A stretch of DNA of 64,000 bases, taken from assembly GCA_002812745.2 (NCBI GenBank), contig NCSJ02000205.1, positions 1 to 64,000 of the forward strand, written 5' to 3'. Made by a program: the position numbers and the translations under genes. Source of the stretch: Scytalidium lignicola. Taxonomy: Eukaryota; Ascomycota; Leotiomycetes. Below, one piece after another: positions 1 through 11,224 of this stretch (positions are counted from its first letter, which is position 1; each line of letters opens with the position of its first letter). The notes beneath the pieces are model-generated. The model saw only the letters and a program-made list of their open reading frames with translations. It was not told the origin of the DNA and did not search any database.

Positions 1-2
1 CC

Positions 3-185
3 ATCGGCCATGAGAGGATACCAGATGACCAGCTAGAGGGACCCACAATAGTTGAAGAGACTCTTATAAAACACTACTTTACTTCCAAGCTCTATTCAGC
101 GATGAAGGTCCAGAAATGTAATATCTGTCTCATCCACTTTGCCGATCCGAGGTTAAGAGGCATATATTACCAACTTTGCCTATGA
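3..185 (+). other. Possible 3' end of a coding region
   Basis: One frame is open from the window edge to a TGA at 183-185 (about 60 codons) with ordinary-looking composition, including a C-x2-C near its end. It may be the last exon of a gene that starts outside the window. I recognise no family and there is no second line of support. The stretch from 186 to 400 shows no gene. Confidence 0.25.
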
Positions 186-400
186 CTAACAATTATCGAG
201 GGCGAACGAAACCATAAAGATTTTGTGAGGGACGTTTTTAGGAATATGCTCGAGATCGAGATTTCAATTGGCTCTTTGTAATTGACCAACAGGATTATAA
301 AACTGATTTATAAAGATTGAGTTTAAAGCTGCTGTATCCCCCTCCATTTCACATATGTTAAGCATCTATAGGAAGTTTCTTCATAGGTACCCAACGAACC

Positions 401-1039
401 TCACTCCTTACCGGTGGCCTTTGTATACTCTTCCTGGAACTCCACAGCAGCAGCAACATATGCCCTGCTGCTCAGTAGCTTTTCCACCACCATCTCATGC
501 ACACCCTCGACAGGGTCAGCACATCCGTCAGAGATGACTGACACGACATATTCCGCATCGCTAGCTGCCATAGCAGTCTTTAAAACACATCCAGAGGTGC
601 TCAATCCAGCAAGAACGAGTGATTTAATGCCCCTCTCTTCCAAGAAGTCGTCTAGGCCGGGGGATTTGAGCGCAGACACGTAACCTAGCCTTCTAGTAAA
701 CGTCACGTCGTCACAGCTTCCGTCGAGTAGCTCAGCAGGTTCTTCGCTACCACCAAGTTTCATGACTGCAGCAGCACCGGTAAACATATCAGCGTCCTTA
801 CAGGTTATGAATGGCGTGGAATTGATATCAATCAGACAATGGACCACCTNGATACCCTGCGAATTTGCCCAAGCCCTCATTCTGGCCGCAACTTTGAGAG
901 CCGCAGGAACGTTTGAACCGACAGCTTTCTGAACGAACAGGGAGTGAAAGTCTAGGAGGAGCAGGGCCGTCTCAGATAGTCCGTAGTGGCCAGGTGTCGA
1001 TTTGTCCTCTACATTAAACATCGCCGCGAGTGTTGCCAT
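401..1039 (-). CDS. Isochorismatase-like cysteine hydrolase
   Basis: Single-exon 212-aa protein of the isochorismatase/N-carbamoylsarcosine amidase fold, which normally hydrolyses C-N or vinyl-ether bonds with an Asp-Lys-Cys triad. Visible: the first strand ending in Asp30 (LLLLDFHS), the nucleophile strand LVLAGLSTSGCV with Cys151, and the following TAMAA helix. The length is normal. The Lys that usually precedes the Ser-Ala-Phe motif is not evident; Arg116-Arg117 lie in that area, so the exact activity is uncertain. N850 falls inside codon 64 and must be a real base, because the frame is continuous across it. The gene is divergent from the DHA1 transporter at 1688 and they may share a promoter. 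The substrate is unknown. Confidence 0.88.
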   Translation of the reverse strand: MATLAAMFNVEDKSTPGHYGLSETALLLLDFHSLFVQKAVGSNVPAALKVAARMRAWANSQGIXVVHCLIDINSTPFITCKDADMFTGAAAVMKLGGSEEPAELLDGSCDDVTFTRRLGYVSALKSPGLDDFLEERGIKSLVLAGLSTSGCVLKTAMAASDAEYVVSVISDGCADPVEGVHEMVVEKLLSSRAYVAAAVEFQEEYTKATGKE

Positions 1040-1687
1040 GATGATATTGTGATTTCGGCAAACTTGAATATATGAAATGTTTTCGTAGTGGCCTCAATGA
1101 TAAGTATGCTTGGGTACGAGGCAATATTTCATGCGCAATACTATCTTGAAATGGCAGCAATCACAGCCNGGTCACAAGCCGGGAACGGCTAATGTCAATA
1201 GCTTGTTCCGTATATGCTAGTGTCCCTATGGAACGAGAAAGCTAATAAATATCACTTATCTCCATAATTTCTTTAAAAAAGGAGTCTCTGTATTGCATAG
1301 TCAAATATAAGTGGGATCTATCGCCTTCGTCTTGGAAGAGGTCGTGCTCTCACCCTAGCACNTAAGCCGTTACCGGCCCGGTTCCGGGCCTGTTCAGGAT
1401 TGCNAACAAGACATCAAATCTGAAAAGGAGGTTTCCACTTATTTCTAAAGTCTATATGAACTGCTATGGGTACTTGGAGAGAACTTTACATCTCAACTGC
1501 TACATGTNTTCTAGTTACTCGGATATCAAAATAAATGTGTGCATATCTAATGGTATGTATTCCAAATTGTACACACAGTGGACTCATACTAATGTCAAAG
1601 CATAGATACCGAGTTATCGAAGAATCTATTTAGAAAGCTCAATAACGTACCTTTAGGGAAATAACACACAAGGCTGGCAATACGCAT
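1040..1687. promoter_or_regulatory. Divergent intergenic region
   Basis: About 650 bp between the cysteine hydrolase and the DHA1 transporter, transcribed away from each other. It is AT-leaning and holds four isolated Ns (1169, 1362, 1404, 1508). I see no open frame worth calling and no clear repeated operator. It probably contains both promoters. Confidence 0.4.
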
Positions 1688-3488
1688 ATGACAAACGAAC
1701 GCAATACCGTGGGAATAATGCNAGTAGAGCCGGCTGCCGTTGAGGTTGATGGATCGTATGTGTCTCCAGATGGACTACCGCAGAGAGACCCTGACCAAGA
1801 AACAACCATATCAAATGCCCATGCACAAACAAAGAGTGAGCATAATGATGCTATCGTTGAAGTTTCACTAGACACAGATAGTCAAGACGAGCAAGCGGGC
1901 GAGGAGAATGAAGATAAAGCTGCCAATGTCATTCCAGAGCATACGGTGAACGACGTACCCTACTCAGTCTTCACCCATAACGAAAAGAAGATTATCGTCC
2001 TCTGTGCAGGCCTCTCACAATTCTTCTCCCCAATCTCCGGCCAAATCTACTTCCCTTCACTCGATGCCATCGCCGCCGACCTGCATGTGTCTAATTCCTT
2101 AGTCAACTTGACAATCACGACCTACTTGGTAAGTGATCTTATCAGATCAAGGCTATATTAATAAAATTCACCTACTGATTTTGTGCTAGATTATGCAGGG
2201 TATTGCACCTGCATTTGTCGGCGGGTTCTCTGACAGTTCAGGACGAAGACCAGCCTACTTCATATGTTTCATTATTTATGTAGCCGCGAATATCGGCTTG
2301 GGTGTTCAGAACAATTTTGCTGCTCTAATGGTCCTGCGCTGTCTCCAGAGCGCAGGTGGTGCTGGCACAGTGGCACTAGCAACTGCAGTTGTATCCGACA
2401 TCGTCACATCCCAGGAGCGTGGTGTTTACGTTTCGTACATGTCGGTTGCCCCTCAGGCTGGGCCTTCGCTTGGTCCAATCATCGGTGGTCTGCTTGGACA
2501 ATATCTGGGCTGGCATTCAGTATTCTGGTTCTTACTTATCTGTACGGGTGTGGTGTTTGTCCCAGGAGTTCTATTTTTGGCCGAAACGTGCAGGAACGTT
2601 GTCGACAATGGATCTATCCCACCGCCTAAATGGAACCGCTGTTACATCAATACAAAGATGGAGAAGAGATTAATTGCAGAAGGACGACTTATCCCATACG
2701 AGAAGCGAGATGAGCTCGCGAGGATGAGAAAATTGAGGTTCCCTAATCCCCTTGACACAATCAAGATTGTATTCACGAAAGAGGCTGGCTTTATATTAGC
2801 GTACATCAGTATACTTTGTTGCGGTTACTATGCCACCGTGGCTCTGATTCCCTCCCAGTTTGGAATGGTGTATGGCGTTAACCAGATACAGATTGCACTC
2901 TGCTATCTGCCTCTGGGTTGTGGAAGTTTGATGGCCAGCTTTGTCCGTGGCCGGATCATTGACTCGAGATTCAAGTGGCACGCGAAACGTTTGGGTATGC
3001 CGCTGAAATATAATCGTCATATCGATCTCAGCAACTTCCCCATTGAAAGGGCACGCTTAGAAGTGGTCATTCCTACTTTAGCCCTCGGCTCAGCATGTTT
3101 TGTTGGTTTTGGGTGGATGGTCCAATACAAGGTCCATCTGTCTGGCCCATTGATCCTCCTCTTCGTGATCGGCTTCTGTGTTAGCGCATCAATAAACACC
3201 GTTTCCGTCTTGCTTATTGACATCTATCCTGGGAAAGCTGTTAGCGCTACAGCGGCCAATAATCTGGTCCGTTGCTGGCTAGGTGCTGGCGCGACAAGTG
3301 GTGTGGTGCCTTTGATTAACAAGATTGACATTGGGTGGACAACTACATTCTTTGGCCTTCTCGTCGTCGTCTTCAGTCCGATTCTCTGGTATATCATGAA
3401 GAATGGCCCAGAGTGGCGTCGAGCCACCAAGGAAAGAGAGGAGCGGCAAGAGGCTCAAAGAGGTGCGAAGTCTGAAGTAGGTACGTAA
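1688..3488 (+). CDS. MFS transporter, DHA1 (drug:H+ antiporter-1) type
   Basis: Two exons, 1688-2128 and 2190-3488, with a 61-nt intron (GTAAGT...CTAG) that joins in phase 0 to give 579 aa. The first about 110 residues are an acidic, Gln/Asp-rich cytosolic tail. Transmembrane segments follow from the segment containing GLSQFFSPISGQIYFPSLDA. The loop motif GGFSDSSGRRP at about 159-169 is the MFS motif A, and APQAGPSLGPIIGG is the antiporter-type motif C. The best match by memory is the QDR/AQR group of 12-segment fungal DHA1 exporters of drugs, polyamines or weak acids. N1722 lies in codon 12 and must count as a base. The protein appears intact; the substrate cannot be told from sequence. Confidence 0.9.
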
Positions 3489-3705
3489 GTACCCGAAAGA
3501 TCAATAATGAGTTAGGAAGTATGTACTCTGTATTTGCTTAGATAGAGTTAAAATTCTTTCATTCTGGTCTATAAAATATAATCACAGCTTACAGCCTTTC
3601 CTAAGTCTTATTCATTGGCTTAGAGTAGCTATTTCCGTTTCTTGTTTCTCGGTTTTAGGGCCCCAGCCGCATATAATATTAGTCTTTTCTTGTCGAGCTG
3701 CGAAT

Positions 3706-4942
3706 ATGGCCGGTATGACTGTATCTATTAATTATATTCCACGACATTCCCACTCGATGACAATAGCCTAACACCAACTAGGAACTTCTCGACAAACAGA
3801 ATGACAGGGTCTATAAAACAATCATACTCGGTGAGATATCGAATGTCTGTCATTTAGAGTACGTTCGGGTTCAGAAACTTTTCAAGCGCTATGTACAAAG
3901 TGATACCGGCTCCAAGTACTTCAAGCGTATCTCGAGAGTATATGACGATAGTATTGCTCGCGTTTCCATGAAGGTGCAACCAGAATTCCTGACAAAGGAG
4001 AACCCACAGCTTCATTACTTGCTTCGTTTGTGCCAGGTCAGCACAGATGCTCCCAAGGCGGTTTTGTGGATCAAGAATATTGATGGCCTTCACCAATCTC
4101 ATCCTGGTGAACGAGATACCATGACGGAAAGGGAACTGGATTCCTTGACTGAATTAGCTATGGTTACCAGCTTCGTTCAGTCTCTGTCTGCATTACTTTC
4201 TCTGCCGCCTGTCAATCTTAAGAATGCAAAGCTCTATGTCTCAAAGTCGAAGGAGTTAGCAGCTAAGCTTGATTCTCTGAAAGTGCAGATTGATCTCTCG
4301 GATTTCGCGGTTCCTATTGATAATCTCCTGGAACCAGGTAAGGCAGAAGGAACCTTAAATGTTTTAGATCAGTTCATTGTCGAAAAAACTGGAACTAAGA
4401 TGGGACTCCTCTATCAAAATCTCATTGAAGACTGTATATCAGATATTCAAGACAATTGTCAACAGCAAAAGGCAAAATTGAAGTTGGCACCACCAGTTAT
4501 CACACCGGCCATCGAAATTTGTACTATAGATACCCAGGTCCAACAACGAAGACGGAAGCAGAAGACTCAGTCTACGCATTCATCAACACTCGATATAACT
4601 CAGACGTTAACTTCTCATCCAGAGGCGGTGCAGCAGCCTCCGATATTCCAGGTAAAGCAAGATACCATCGATGTCTTCTCAACTTTATTCTCGAAGTTGA
4701 AATCAGGAGGGTCGATTAGCTGGACAGCATTCGAAGCAGCGATGACAGACCTGAAATTTTCTGTGGAGCCGAAGTTTGGATCAGTATTTACCTTCTTCCC
4801 TCCTCAGGACATGGCAATACGAAAATCAATTACACTCCATCGACCACACCAGTCGCGAATCGAAGGCTATAAGTTGCTCCTTTTTGCGAGGCGCCTACAA
4901 AGGGTGTATGGATGGAGTGAGTATTGCTTCGAGTTAGCATGA
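3706..4942 (+). CDS. Fungal protein of unknown function with conserved C-terminal module
   Basis: Best model: ATG at 3706, a 5-codon first exon (3706-3720), a 61-nt intron 3721-3781 (GTATCT, CCTAAC branch, ACTAG), then an open exon to 4942, giving 391 aa. Without the intron, translation would start only at 3968, but the frame upstream of that Met is open and protein-like (ELLDKQNDRVYK...), so I prefer the longer model. Residues from about 300 to the end (SISWTAFEAAM, GSVFTFFPP, HRPHQSRIEGY, ARRLQRVYGW) form a compact module that I recall as recurrent at the C-termini of fungal hypothetical proteins. No membrane segment or signal peptide. Tail to tail with the decayed chromodomain gene at 5193-7925. 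Function not known. Confidence 0.65.
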
Positions 4943-5192
4943 ATTGAAAAGACCAGGGTAAAAGGAAGAACAAATAGTAATAACCAAGTTGATTGTGAGC
5001 GACTGAACTCACTAAGTTCAATTAACTATCTTCCGCCTGCCAGGTTGGGAATGGTGGTATTTATGCAGGTGCATAATTATGTTATGAAATAAATTTAATT
5101 GGCTCGTGGCGCTTCAGGTTATATATTAAAAGGGAATCACTTCCGAGCCATCTAAATTTGTGAACAGGCATAAATAATGTAGCTACACATAA

Positions 5193-7925
5193 TTACTTTA
5201 AGCAAAGCACCCATACCCACTTGTGCAATTCGCGCCGTCGGGCTCGACTCCGTAAAGTTTCACAGCGCTTTCTTTTCAGTTTCGTTGAATAGCGTTCATA
5301 GATCTCATCCTCATTCCGATGTGCCATAGCCTTTTGAATCTCCGTCCAGGAGTACCCCTTCTCTTTCAACTGGGCCCCTCGATCTGCAATTCCGACGGCG
5401 TGGCACTAATGTGGAACGATCCCGTAGGCTAGCTGAAGTCTATAGCATCTTCCAGCATCGATGGCGTTCGCATGTTGGAGCCAACATCCAAGGGATTAAT
5501 TGGCTTCCGGGGCCGGCCTCGCCGTCTCTTTGGTTCTATCTTGCCCGATCTATTGGACCTTATTTCCTGCTGCCTCCGTTCCAAACATGCCTTCTCCATG
5601 TGCCTCTTTTTAGAACTTTTGGGCCGTGAAGGTTGAAGTTCAGCCAAGAACTTTTTTTACCAACTTCTTTGCTCCCTCTAGTGCAGACTCGGGTAGCCAC
5701 GTCTCTTTCCAATTCGTTAAGAAATAGCGTTCACCATCAACTATCTCCATTTTAACAAAATGGCTGATTTCCCATTCTTGATCAGGGTCCGTCGTTACAG
5801 TGCCTGCATGAGATTCTTCAGAACTAGTGACTTCGGATTCGGCAGATGGTGAACTAGCTCTGCTGGCTGGTTCGAAGGAGGGTGTGGGACCGTTGTCTAC
5901 GAGTCCTATAGTAGTTCTTCTGCGACGGTGCTGGATAGCCGTTATTGCCGGTCCCTGGTCGTGCTGTGGAGATCGACGATTTTGAGAGGCCGCCACAGAC
6001 TTTGGATGTTGCTTTCGTCGCTTCGGAGGGTGAGGTTCCTCGTCGCTAGATACATCGCAGAGGTCATGACTGTCCTCAGTAGTTATAAGGAGGTGGCTGT
6101 TGCTGCCAGTCTCATCTGAACCCGGGCGCATTCGCTTCTCCACTAGTTTCCGCGGCTGAGGCCCATGATCTAGCACTAAGCTTGATAAAGCAGGGGAACC
6201 AGATAAGATTTGGGAGTTTTGTAGGTTACCGCAATGGCTGTCTTTGATCAGAGTTATAGACTGCGTTACGTCAGTCTCGGGGGACGCTTGGTTTGAAAGA
6301 TGAGGGGAAGATGCTGTTATTTCCGTTAGCAACTTTTTTCCTCGAAATTTCACGATCGACTTATATAAACGAAGTTAATTACCTATAAGGTTGGAGAAAA
6401 TTGTGGGACAAAATGAGATTATTAGTTGACATTCGCTGACCCAATGAGGGCTATCGTCGACCAAGTACTCATAGAGCTTTTTGCTTGCGTGATACGGACT
6501 TACACGCATCTTGCTAANTTTTTTTAATGTTCCGTTTTGACGGCGCACACAAATCGTCGCAATTCCGTGCGTCGGGTTGTACTAACATATATAACTGTAC
6601 GTCGCCCTCCTTGACCCAAGAACTATGTCTGTTCAGATGTTTACCCCATACGACGTGGTACTGGGTTAACCCCGGCTGACGATCGGCTGATCTGAAAGTG
6701 CGTATACCACGGATGCGAAAACATTGCGCTAGAATCTCAGATGTCGGAACCGGTTGATCTCCAGTAGATTCTGATCGGAGTTGCAGCTCCCTGGCATGAT
6801 GGTGATCATGGTCAGCCGCCTCTCTGTTTTGGTCGACACAATCTGTGTGAAATATGGGCCCTGCAGATACCACATCTTCACAAATCTGATTTTCGGTACC
6901 TGTTGCCTTGAAAAATTCCTCTTGTCGCTGATGCCGTTGCTCTTGCGATTGTTCTATTTTTTGGTGGCATTTGTTGAGTGCCGAGCGTTGCTCACACTCA
7001 TCTATTGTCTTGTCGGCCGAGCTGTTTTGATCCTGAGCCTGATCAGGTTGAAGCTGCGATGGCTCAGGAGTAGCAGAAGACGACTTCTCCAGCTCTTCAA
7101 AAGCTAAGAGCATGTCTCTTTCAAGCTCATTCATGTGCTTTCTTTCTCTGTCCTCTTCGTTCTTTTTTTCCGCATGTGCACAAGAAGATTCTAGCGTCTG
7201 ATCATCAGATATGCTGGGACTGGTGTTATCATTGTTACCGGGATTAATCTGTTCCTGTGGTAACTGAGGGGGGCGGTAACGAGAGTAGTGACTGTTCTGG
7301 GCCAGGATAGATGTAGAAATTGAGCCGTCCAGCTGGAGTTGGGGAATCGGACGCCCATCCCCATCAACATAACGACTATCTTCAACATCATACCATGCAT
7401 CTTGGGTCAATAGGCGGATCTACTGGCCTGGCTCGTCGGCAGAAGTATCAGCGACTCGGTAGTTGGAGGTATTTAGATCATCGTTTTCAAGAATCACTAG
7501 ACCATCTATGTCTAGTTAAAAGACTCCTAAAACAACTAATCCGTGCACATACCTCGAGTACCATTATTGAATCTCTCACCATCATCCAATTTTGACTGCT
7601 TTGAGACGATACGGCTTTCATCTGCATTCACGACTGGCTTTTCATGATTTTGGGAGCAGTGGCCAATATTGTAGTCTGGGATCGGGATGGGATAGCACGT
7701 CTCCGGATTTAACACCTTTTCGATCGGTGGTAAGTCATCATCGTCTGTTTCGTCGTGGATAAAGTCACTATTGGGATTTGTGATTCCTACAGCAGATTAG
7801 ACGGCCTCGTACTTTTAGGAATTCTTGACCACACTTTGAATTTTAGCCTCCAAATCATCCTCATTCTGACATCGAGATGCTGGAGGGGACAAGAAATGGA
7901 CGTGGCGGGAAGCAACAGCAGCCAT
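5193..7925 (-). pseudogene. Decayed chromodomain-like / AT-hook / SANT-like protein gene
   Basis: Read right to left, coding-like sequence continues for 2.7 kb but is broken. It starts with ATG at 7925. After an intron near 7787-7835 comes an acidic stretch (FIHDETDDDD), and after a 41-nt intron near 7510-7550 the frame meets a TAG at 7420-7422 (CAG-type position). It then runs through a coiled, Gln/Glu-rich region to chromo-like segments (YHVVWGKHLNRHSSWVKEGD). N6518 shifts the frame; deleting it restores SKMRVSPYHASKKLYEYLVDD. A further intron, about 6312-6386, joins G|CA in phase. The next exon ends in a chromodomain-like WEISHFVKMEIVDGERYFL. A second shift at the T7 run 5652-5658 leads into an AT hook (KRRRGRPRKP at about 5530), then a stop, then a SANT-like helix (YSWTEIQKAMAHRNEDEIYE). 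Probably a nuclear chromatin protein once; now broken unless some lesions are sequencing errors. Confidence 0.6.
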
Positions 7926-9735
7926 TAGTCAAACGTACGCAAAAGAATATCTTGTAAAAGCTGCCAGAAAAAGAATTTCGTTGAGGAAGGATTTGAGAGC
8001 GGATTATAGAGGTTATATAGCCTCGTCTACAGTCGCGCCAATATCGACTATAGCCTTAGATCTTGATCCTCATCCGTCATTTGCCGGTCACAGCTGCCGT
8101 TCCGTGAATCACGGTAAGCACCAAGAGAAGAATACCGTAGACGTCAGGAAGACCCTCTCTAGGCATCTTCCTCGTCCAGGGTCACGAAACATGCAATTGC
8201 CAACAACCAATATTCCACCAATAACCCACCCCTCAGTTCTCCCCTCCTGTGCAACTGTCCAACCCCCGCCCGTCGTTCGTGGCCATCTTTACAGAACCCA
8301 GCCAACATCAGAACTGTTATGTCTCCACTGCTCGGAATCCCTCAGTTTCATCTGGGACCGACGCATGGCGATATGATCGAGCAATGTACGCAGCCCAGCC
8401 GAAATGCTAATCCAGGATGGTTCCTAGCATCCCAAACAAGAGATTCTGCTCCCTATCACTTGCCCGAAACAGAATCGCGAGAGAGATTCGTAGGTAGGGT
8501 AATCCTCCCCTTAGAGGAACCTCATCTTTTCCAACAGGAAGGCGGTCTCGGATATGGCCTCTTCCGTGGTCACAGGATGCACTGCCTCGTAATCACGCGG
8601 GTCTGCCTGCAGCCCCTCCTCCTTCACCACCTTTTTTCCACCTTCTTTTGTGATCAAGCCGAGCTAGCATCACAGTCGACCGAGCGGTGGTTCAATCAAG
8701 CACTGCCACGTAAGTAAATATCGGCCCTTTTCATCACAAATCAGCCCAGACCATAGAACACTATCCATTCCAACATTTCCACAGGCGGAAAACCTGGCAG
8801 TATCTCACTACCACGTAACTCTGCTCACGGCGCAGTCAGGCAACCATCAGTCTCATCGTGATGAGGCATTTATTCAATTGGCCAGATTGCAGCAAACGGA
8901 GGAATGCGATCCCGTCGGCGGAATGTCTTGCTCTCACAATCACCGAGGAGAACTGCCATGCGGAGTCGAAATGTCGCAACGGTGAGACAGCGAAAGAACA
9001 CAATCCACCCGAGCTCAGCTCAGTCTCGTATCTTAGCCAGTACTATGCAGTCGAGAAGCCAGGTCACCATGGCAGCAGCTGGGAAATATCGAATCTGGAG
9101 CAATAGAATGGGGTCTGGGCTTAGAATTTCCTGTCGATCATGGCGTCGGCGTAATTTTTAAGCTGCGGCAAAGCTAATGTAAGAGGCGAAGCGGGTCCTG
9201 GCGAGGATGGGGGATAGCGCATGAACGAAGCTTGCTGACCGAGCATTCGAGGAGGAGAAGCGTTGGAAAAGGAGAGTTGACAGGACTAAAGGTTGAAGAG
9301 CGAAAAGAAAGGGGCAGGCGCGAGCTTTATGGACGTTGAAAAGCGGCGGCTGGCCCGTGCGCGCGCCTTGCCCAAAGCAGAGGGTCGCTAAACCCAGCAT
9401 GGAAGGCCGCAGTACTCAGATCTTTATAATATTGAAAACGTTTCCGTAGAAAAAGACATTGTACAAATTACGTAATCTTCCGTAAAAATTGACACTGTTG
9501 GCTTATTACCCCCTTAAACCCCTTAATTGAAGGGCCGTCAGGTGATAAGCTGAGGGATCACACCACAGTACACTAGAATCATCTGTCATAATATTCAATT
9601 GAGTCTCTGTACCATACAATTTATATGCGCTGTAGCCTCTTTTATGTGTTCTAATATATGATAGCAAAATACAATTTCTGAATCCTACTTTACACTCTAC
9701 ACTCTACACTACACTTTACACTCTACACCCTTATT
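7926..9735. other. Unassigned region, GC-rich in its centre
   Basis: No gene can be supported. From about 8050 to 9410 the DNA is clearly richer in GC than its flanks and holds several short overlapping open frames (for example 8319-8717), none with a recognisable motif. A plausible splice pair exists: GTAAGT at 8711 and TTCCACAG at 8777-8784, joining in phase after the frame ending QALP. At 9180-9400 one plus-strand frame reads as a charged helix (FEEEKRWKRRVDR, MDVEKRRLARARAL) broken by stops, reminiscent of a decayed coiled coil. From 9420 the composition drops sharply to AT-rich. Confidence 0.35.
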
Positions 9736-10932
9736 ATGGCCAGTTTCCTCCCCCCAGAGCGATTACGGTGCTCTTCCTGTAAAAAATTTCAACCAATCAC
9801 AGATTACCCATTTCGAAAAAGTGGGTTACACAATACCTCTTGCGATACCTGTCATATACGATTAAAAGACTATTATCAAGAGCAAAAAGGTCAATTGGAT
9901 TCAGTTTCAAAAGAAGGAATAGCACGTCAACAACGCAGAATTGTAAAACAACAACAACAGACTGCAAAAGCCCNAAAAAAAGCATATTGGTGAATTATTA
10001 TGGAATCAAAGAAAGCGTATCGAATATATGTTAAGTTATATGTGGTCAATTGATACAGGTATGTTTATTCAGTTTATAATTCATAAACTAATTATTAATA
10101 TATACATAATATAGCAAAACAAGCCTGGATTCGAAAACAAAAGGATTTATCTGATTGGCCTGAATGGGAAGGAGATGCTGATAATTTAGAACTATCCAAT
10201 ACAATTATAGATTCAAAAGATTTATGGATAGATATATGGTTTGTACAAGCTCGGTGGCAATATTTAAAAGCATTTCAAGGACATGAAGCAGATTCAATAG
10301 CTTATTATAAGTTTGAGAGTCTTTATAAAAGATATATACGAGCTATAGTTGATCGGCCAGATTGGAAATCCACAGATAGGCCTGTAAACTGGAGGGTTGT
10401 AGAAGGGTATAAAGGTCAAGAAAAGCCTATACAAGAGCTTATAGAGGAGCTAATAGGCCTAGAAAGGCCTGTGGAGAAGTCTATGGAGGAGTCTGTAAGT
10501 AAGTGTACAAAGCTGGGAGGATTTATTTACATATAGCTAACAAGAGTTTGGATAGGTCAAGAGCTTATAAAACAGCCCGCAGATAAGCTTATGGGCCTTT
10601 CCAGGCCTGTTGATCAGGTTATGGAGGGAAAGTCTACAGAAGGGTTTACAGACCAAGAGGAGGAGGAAGAGCGACGTTGTCTTGGCTGTTATCAATTAAG
10701 GCCACTTTCAGATTATAGCCAATTTTTGACCTGTATAGCCTGTAGAAGGCGTAATACTAAGGCCAATCGTCGTAGACGGCAAAAGGTTATACAGGCCACA
10801 AGGGAGCAAATTGAAAGGCATTTGAGAAGTTGGTCTGCGATAGCAGGAGAGAGGAAGCTTAGACCTCTCCGAGAGAATAGATTTAGGCCATTGACAGTAG
10901 ACGACTATTTGAATGCAACTGAACTGGACTAA
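9736..10932 (+). CDS. Protein with two paired-Cys (zinc-binding-like) modules, unknown function
   Basis: Three exons by my reading: 9736-10058, 10115-10498 and 10556-10932. The introns are 56 and 57 nt (GTATGT...ATAG and GTAAGTG...GCTAAC...ATAG). Deleting N9974, next to an A7 run, keeps one frame throughout and gives 360 aa. The N-terminal module is C12-x2-C15, DYPF, then C36-x2-C39-H. The C-terminal module repeats that plan (RRCLGCYQL, DYSQ, CIACRRRN), followed by a basic Arg/Lys stretch. The middle contains a helical segment (DLWIDIWFVQARWQYLKAF) and a short Glu-rich quasi-repeat (IEELIGLERPVEKSMEES / DKLMGLSRPVDQVMEG). The second donor is ambiguous between 10495 and 10499; only 10499 keeps the frame. 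Possibly nucleic-acid binding and possibly linked to a mobile element, given the structured repeats just downstream. No named family recognised. Confidence 0.6.
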
Positions 10933-10935
10933 ATA

Positions 10936-10958
10936 GCCAACGGCCGTAGGTCGTTGGC
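10936..10958. repeat. 23-nt hairpin repeat, copy 1 of 4
   Basis: Imperfect palindrome with arms GCCAAC / GTTGGC around a GCCG-x-AGG core. Three more copies of the same 23-nt plan follow at 11004, 11071 and 11225. It begins a few bases after the stop codon of the two-module gene. Confidence 0.75.
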
Positions 10959-11003
10959 ATACTACAGAGCGTACAGGTGGCTATATTACAGGCCAAATAA
11001 TTA

Positions 11004-11026
11004 ACCAACAGCCGAAGGTTGTTGGC
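11004..11026. repeat. 23-nt hairpin repeat, copy 2 of 4
   Basis: Same plan as copy 1, with arms CCAAC / GTTGG and core AGCCGAAGGTT. The core sequence differs from copy 1 while the ability to pair is kept. Confidence 0.75.
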
Positions 11027-11070
11027 CTGTTATAGAGCTTACAGAGTCTACGGAGCTTACAAAACCGGAG

Positions 11071-11093
11071 GCCAACGGCCGGAGGGCGTTGGC
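11071..11093. repeat. 23-nt hairpin repeat, copy 3 of 4
   Basis: Arms GCCAAC / GTTGGC with a GC-rich core. It abuts the first unit of the 19-bp tandem array. Confidence 0.75.
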
Positions 11094-11207
11094 GTACAGT
11101 AGAATGGTAGCTGTACAGTAGAATTGTAGCTGTACAGTAGAATGGTAGCTGTACAGTAGAATGGTAGCTGTACAATAGAATGGTAGCTGTACAGTAGAAT
11201 GGTAGCT
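11094..11207. repeat. Tandem array, six 19-bp units
   Basis: Six head-to-tail units of gtacagtagaatggtagct occupy exactly 114 bp. Unit 2 has one change (attg for atgg) and unit 5 one change (caata for cagta); the other four are identical. There are no unique spacers, so this is not a CRISPR array. The array sits between hairpin copies 3 and 4. Confidence 0.95.
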
Positions 11208-11224
11208 TTAAATATTTACAAAAA

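Noticed and set aside
3713..3781. Alternative first intron of the 3706 gene starting at GTATGA (3713)
   Set aside because: It would leave a 7-nt first exon out of phase and give an early TGA; the donor at 3721 keeps the frame.
7981..8717. Overlapping open frames in GC-rich DNA
   Set aside because: No family motif; GC-rich DNA gives long frames by chance. Only one possible splice pair (8711/8784) was seen, so no gene is called.
9158..9400. Minus-strand 80-codon open frame
   Set aside because: Ala/Phe/Leu-rich antisense of a charged plus-strand frame; no start context or motif.
11094..11207. Regular short repeats resembling a CRISPR array
   Set aside because: Units are contiguous with no spacers and the genome is fungal; it is a minisatellite.
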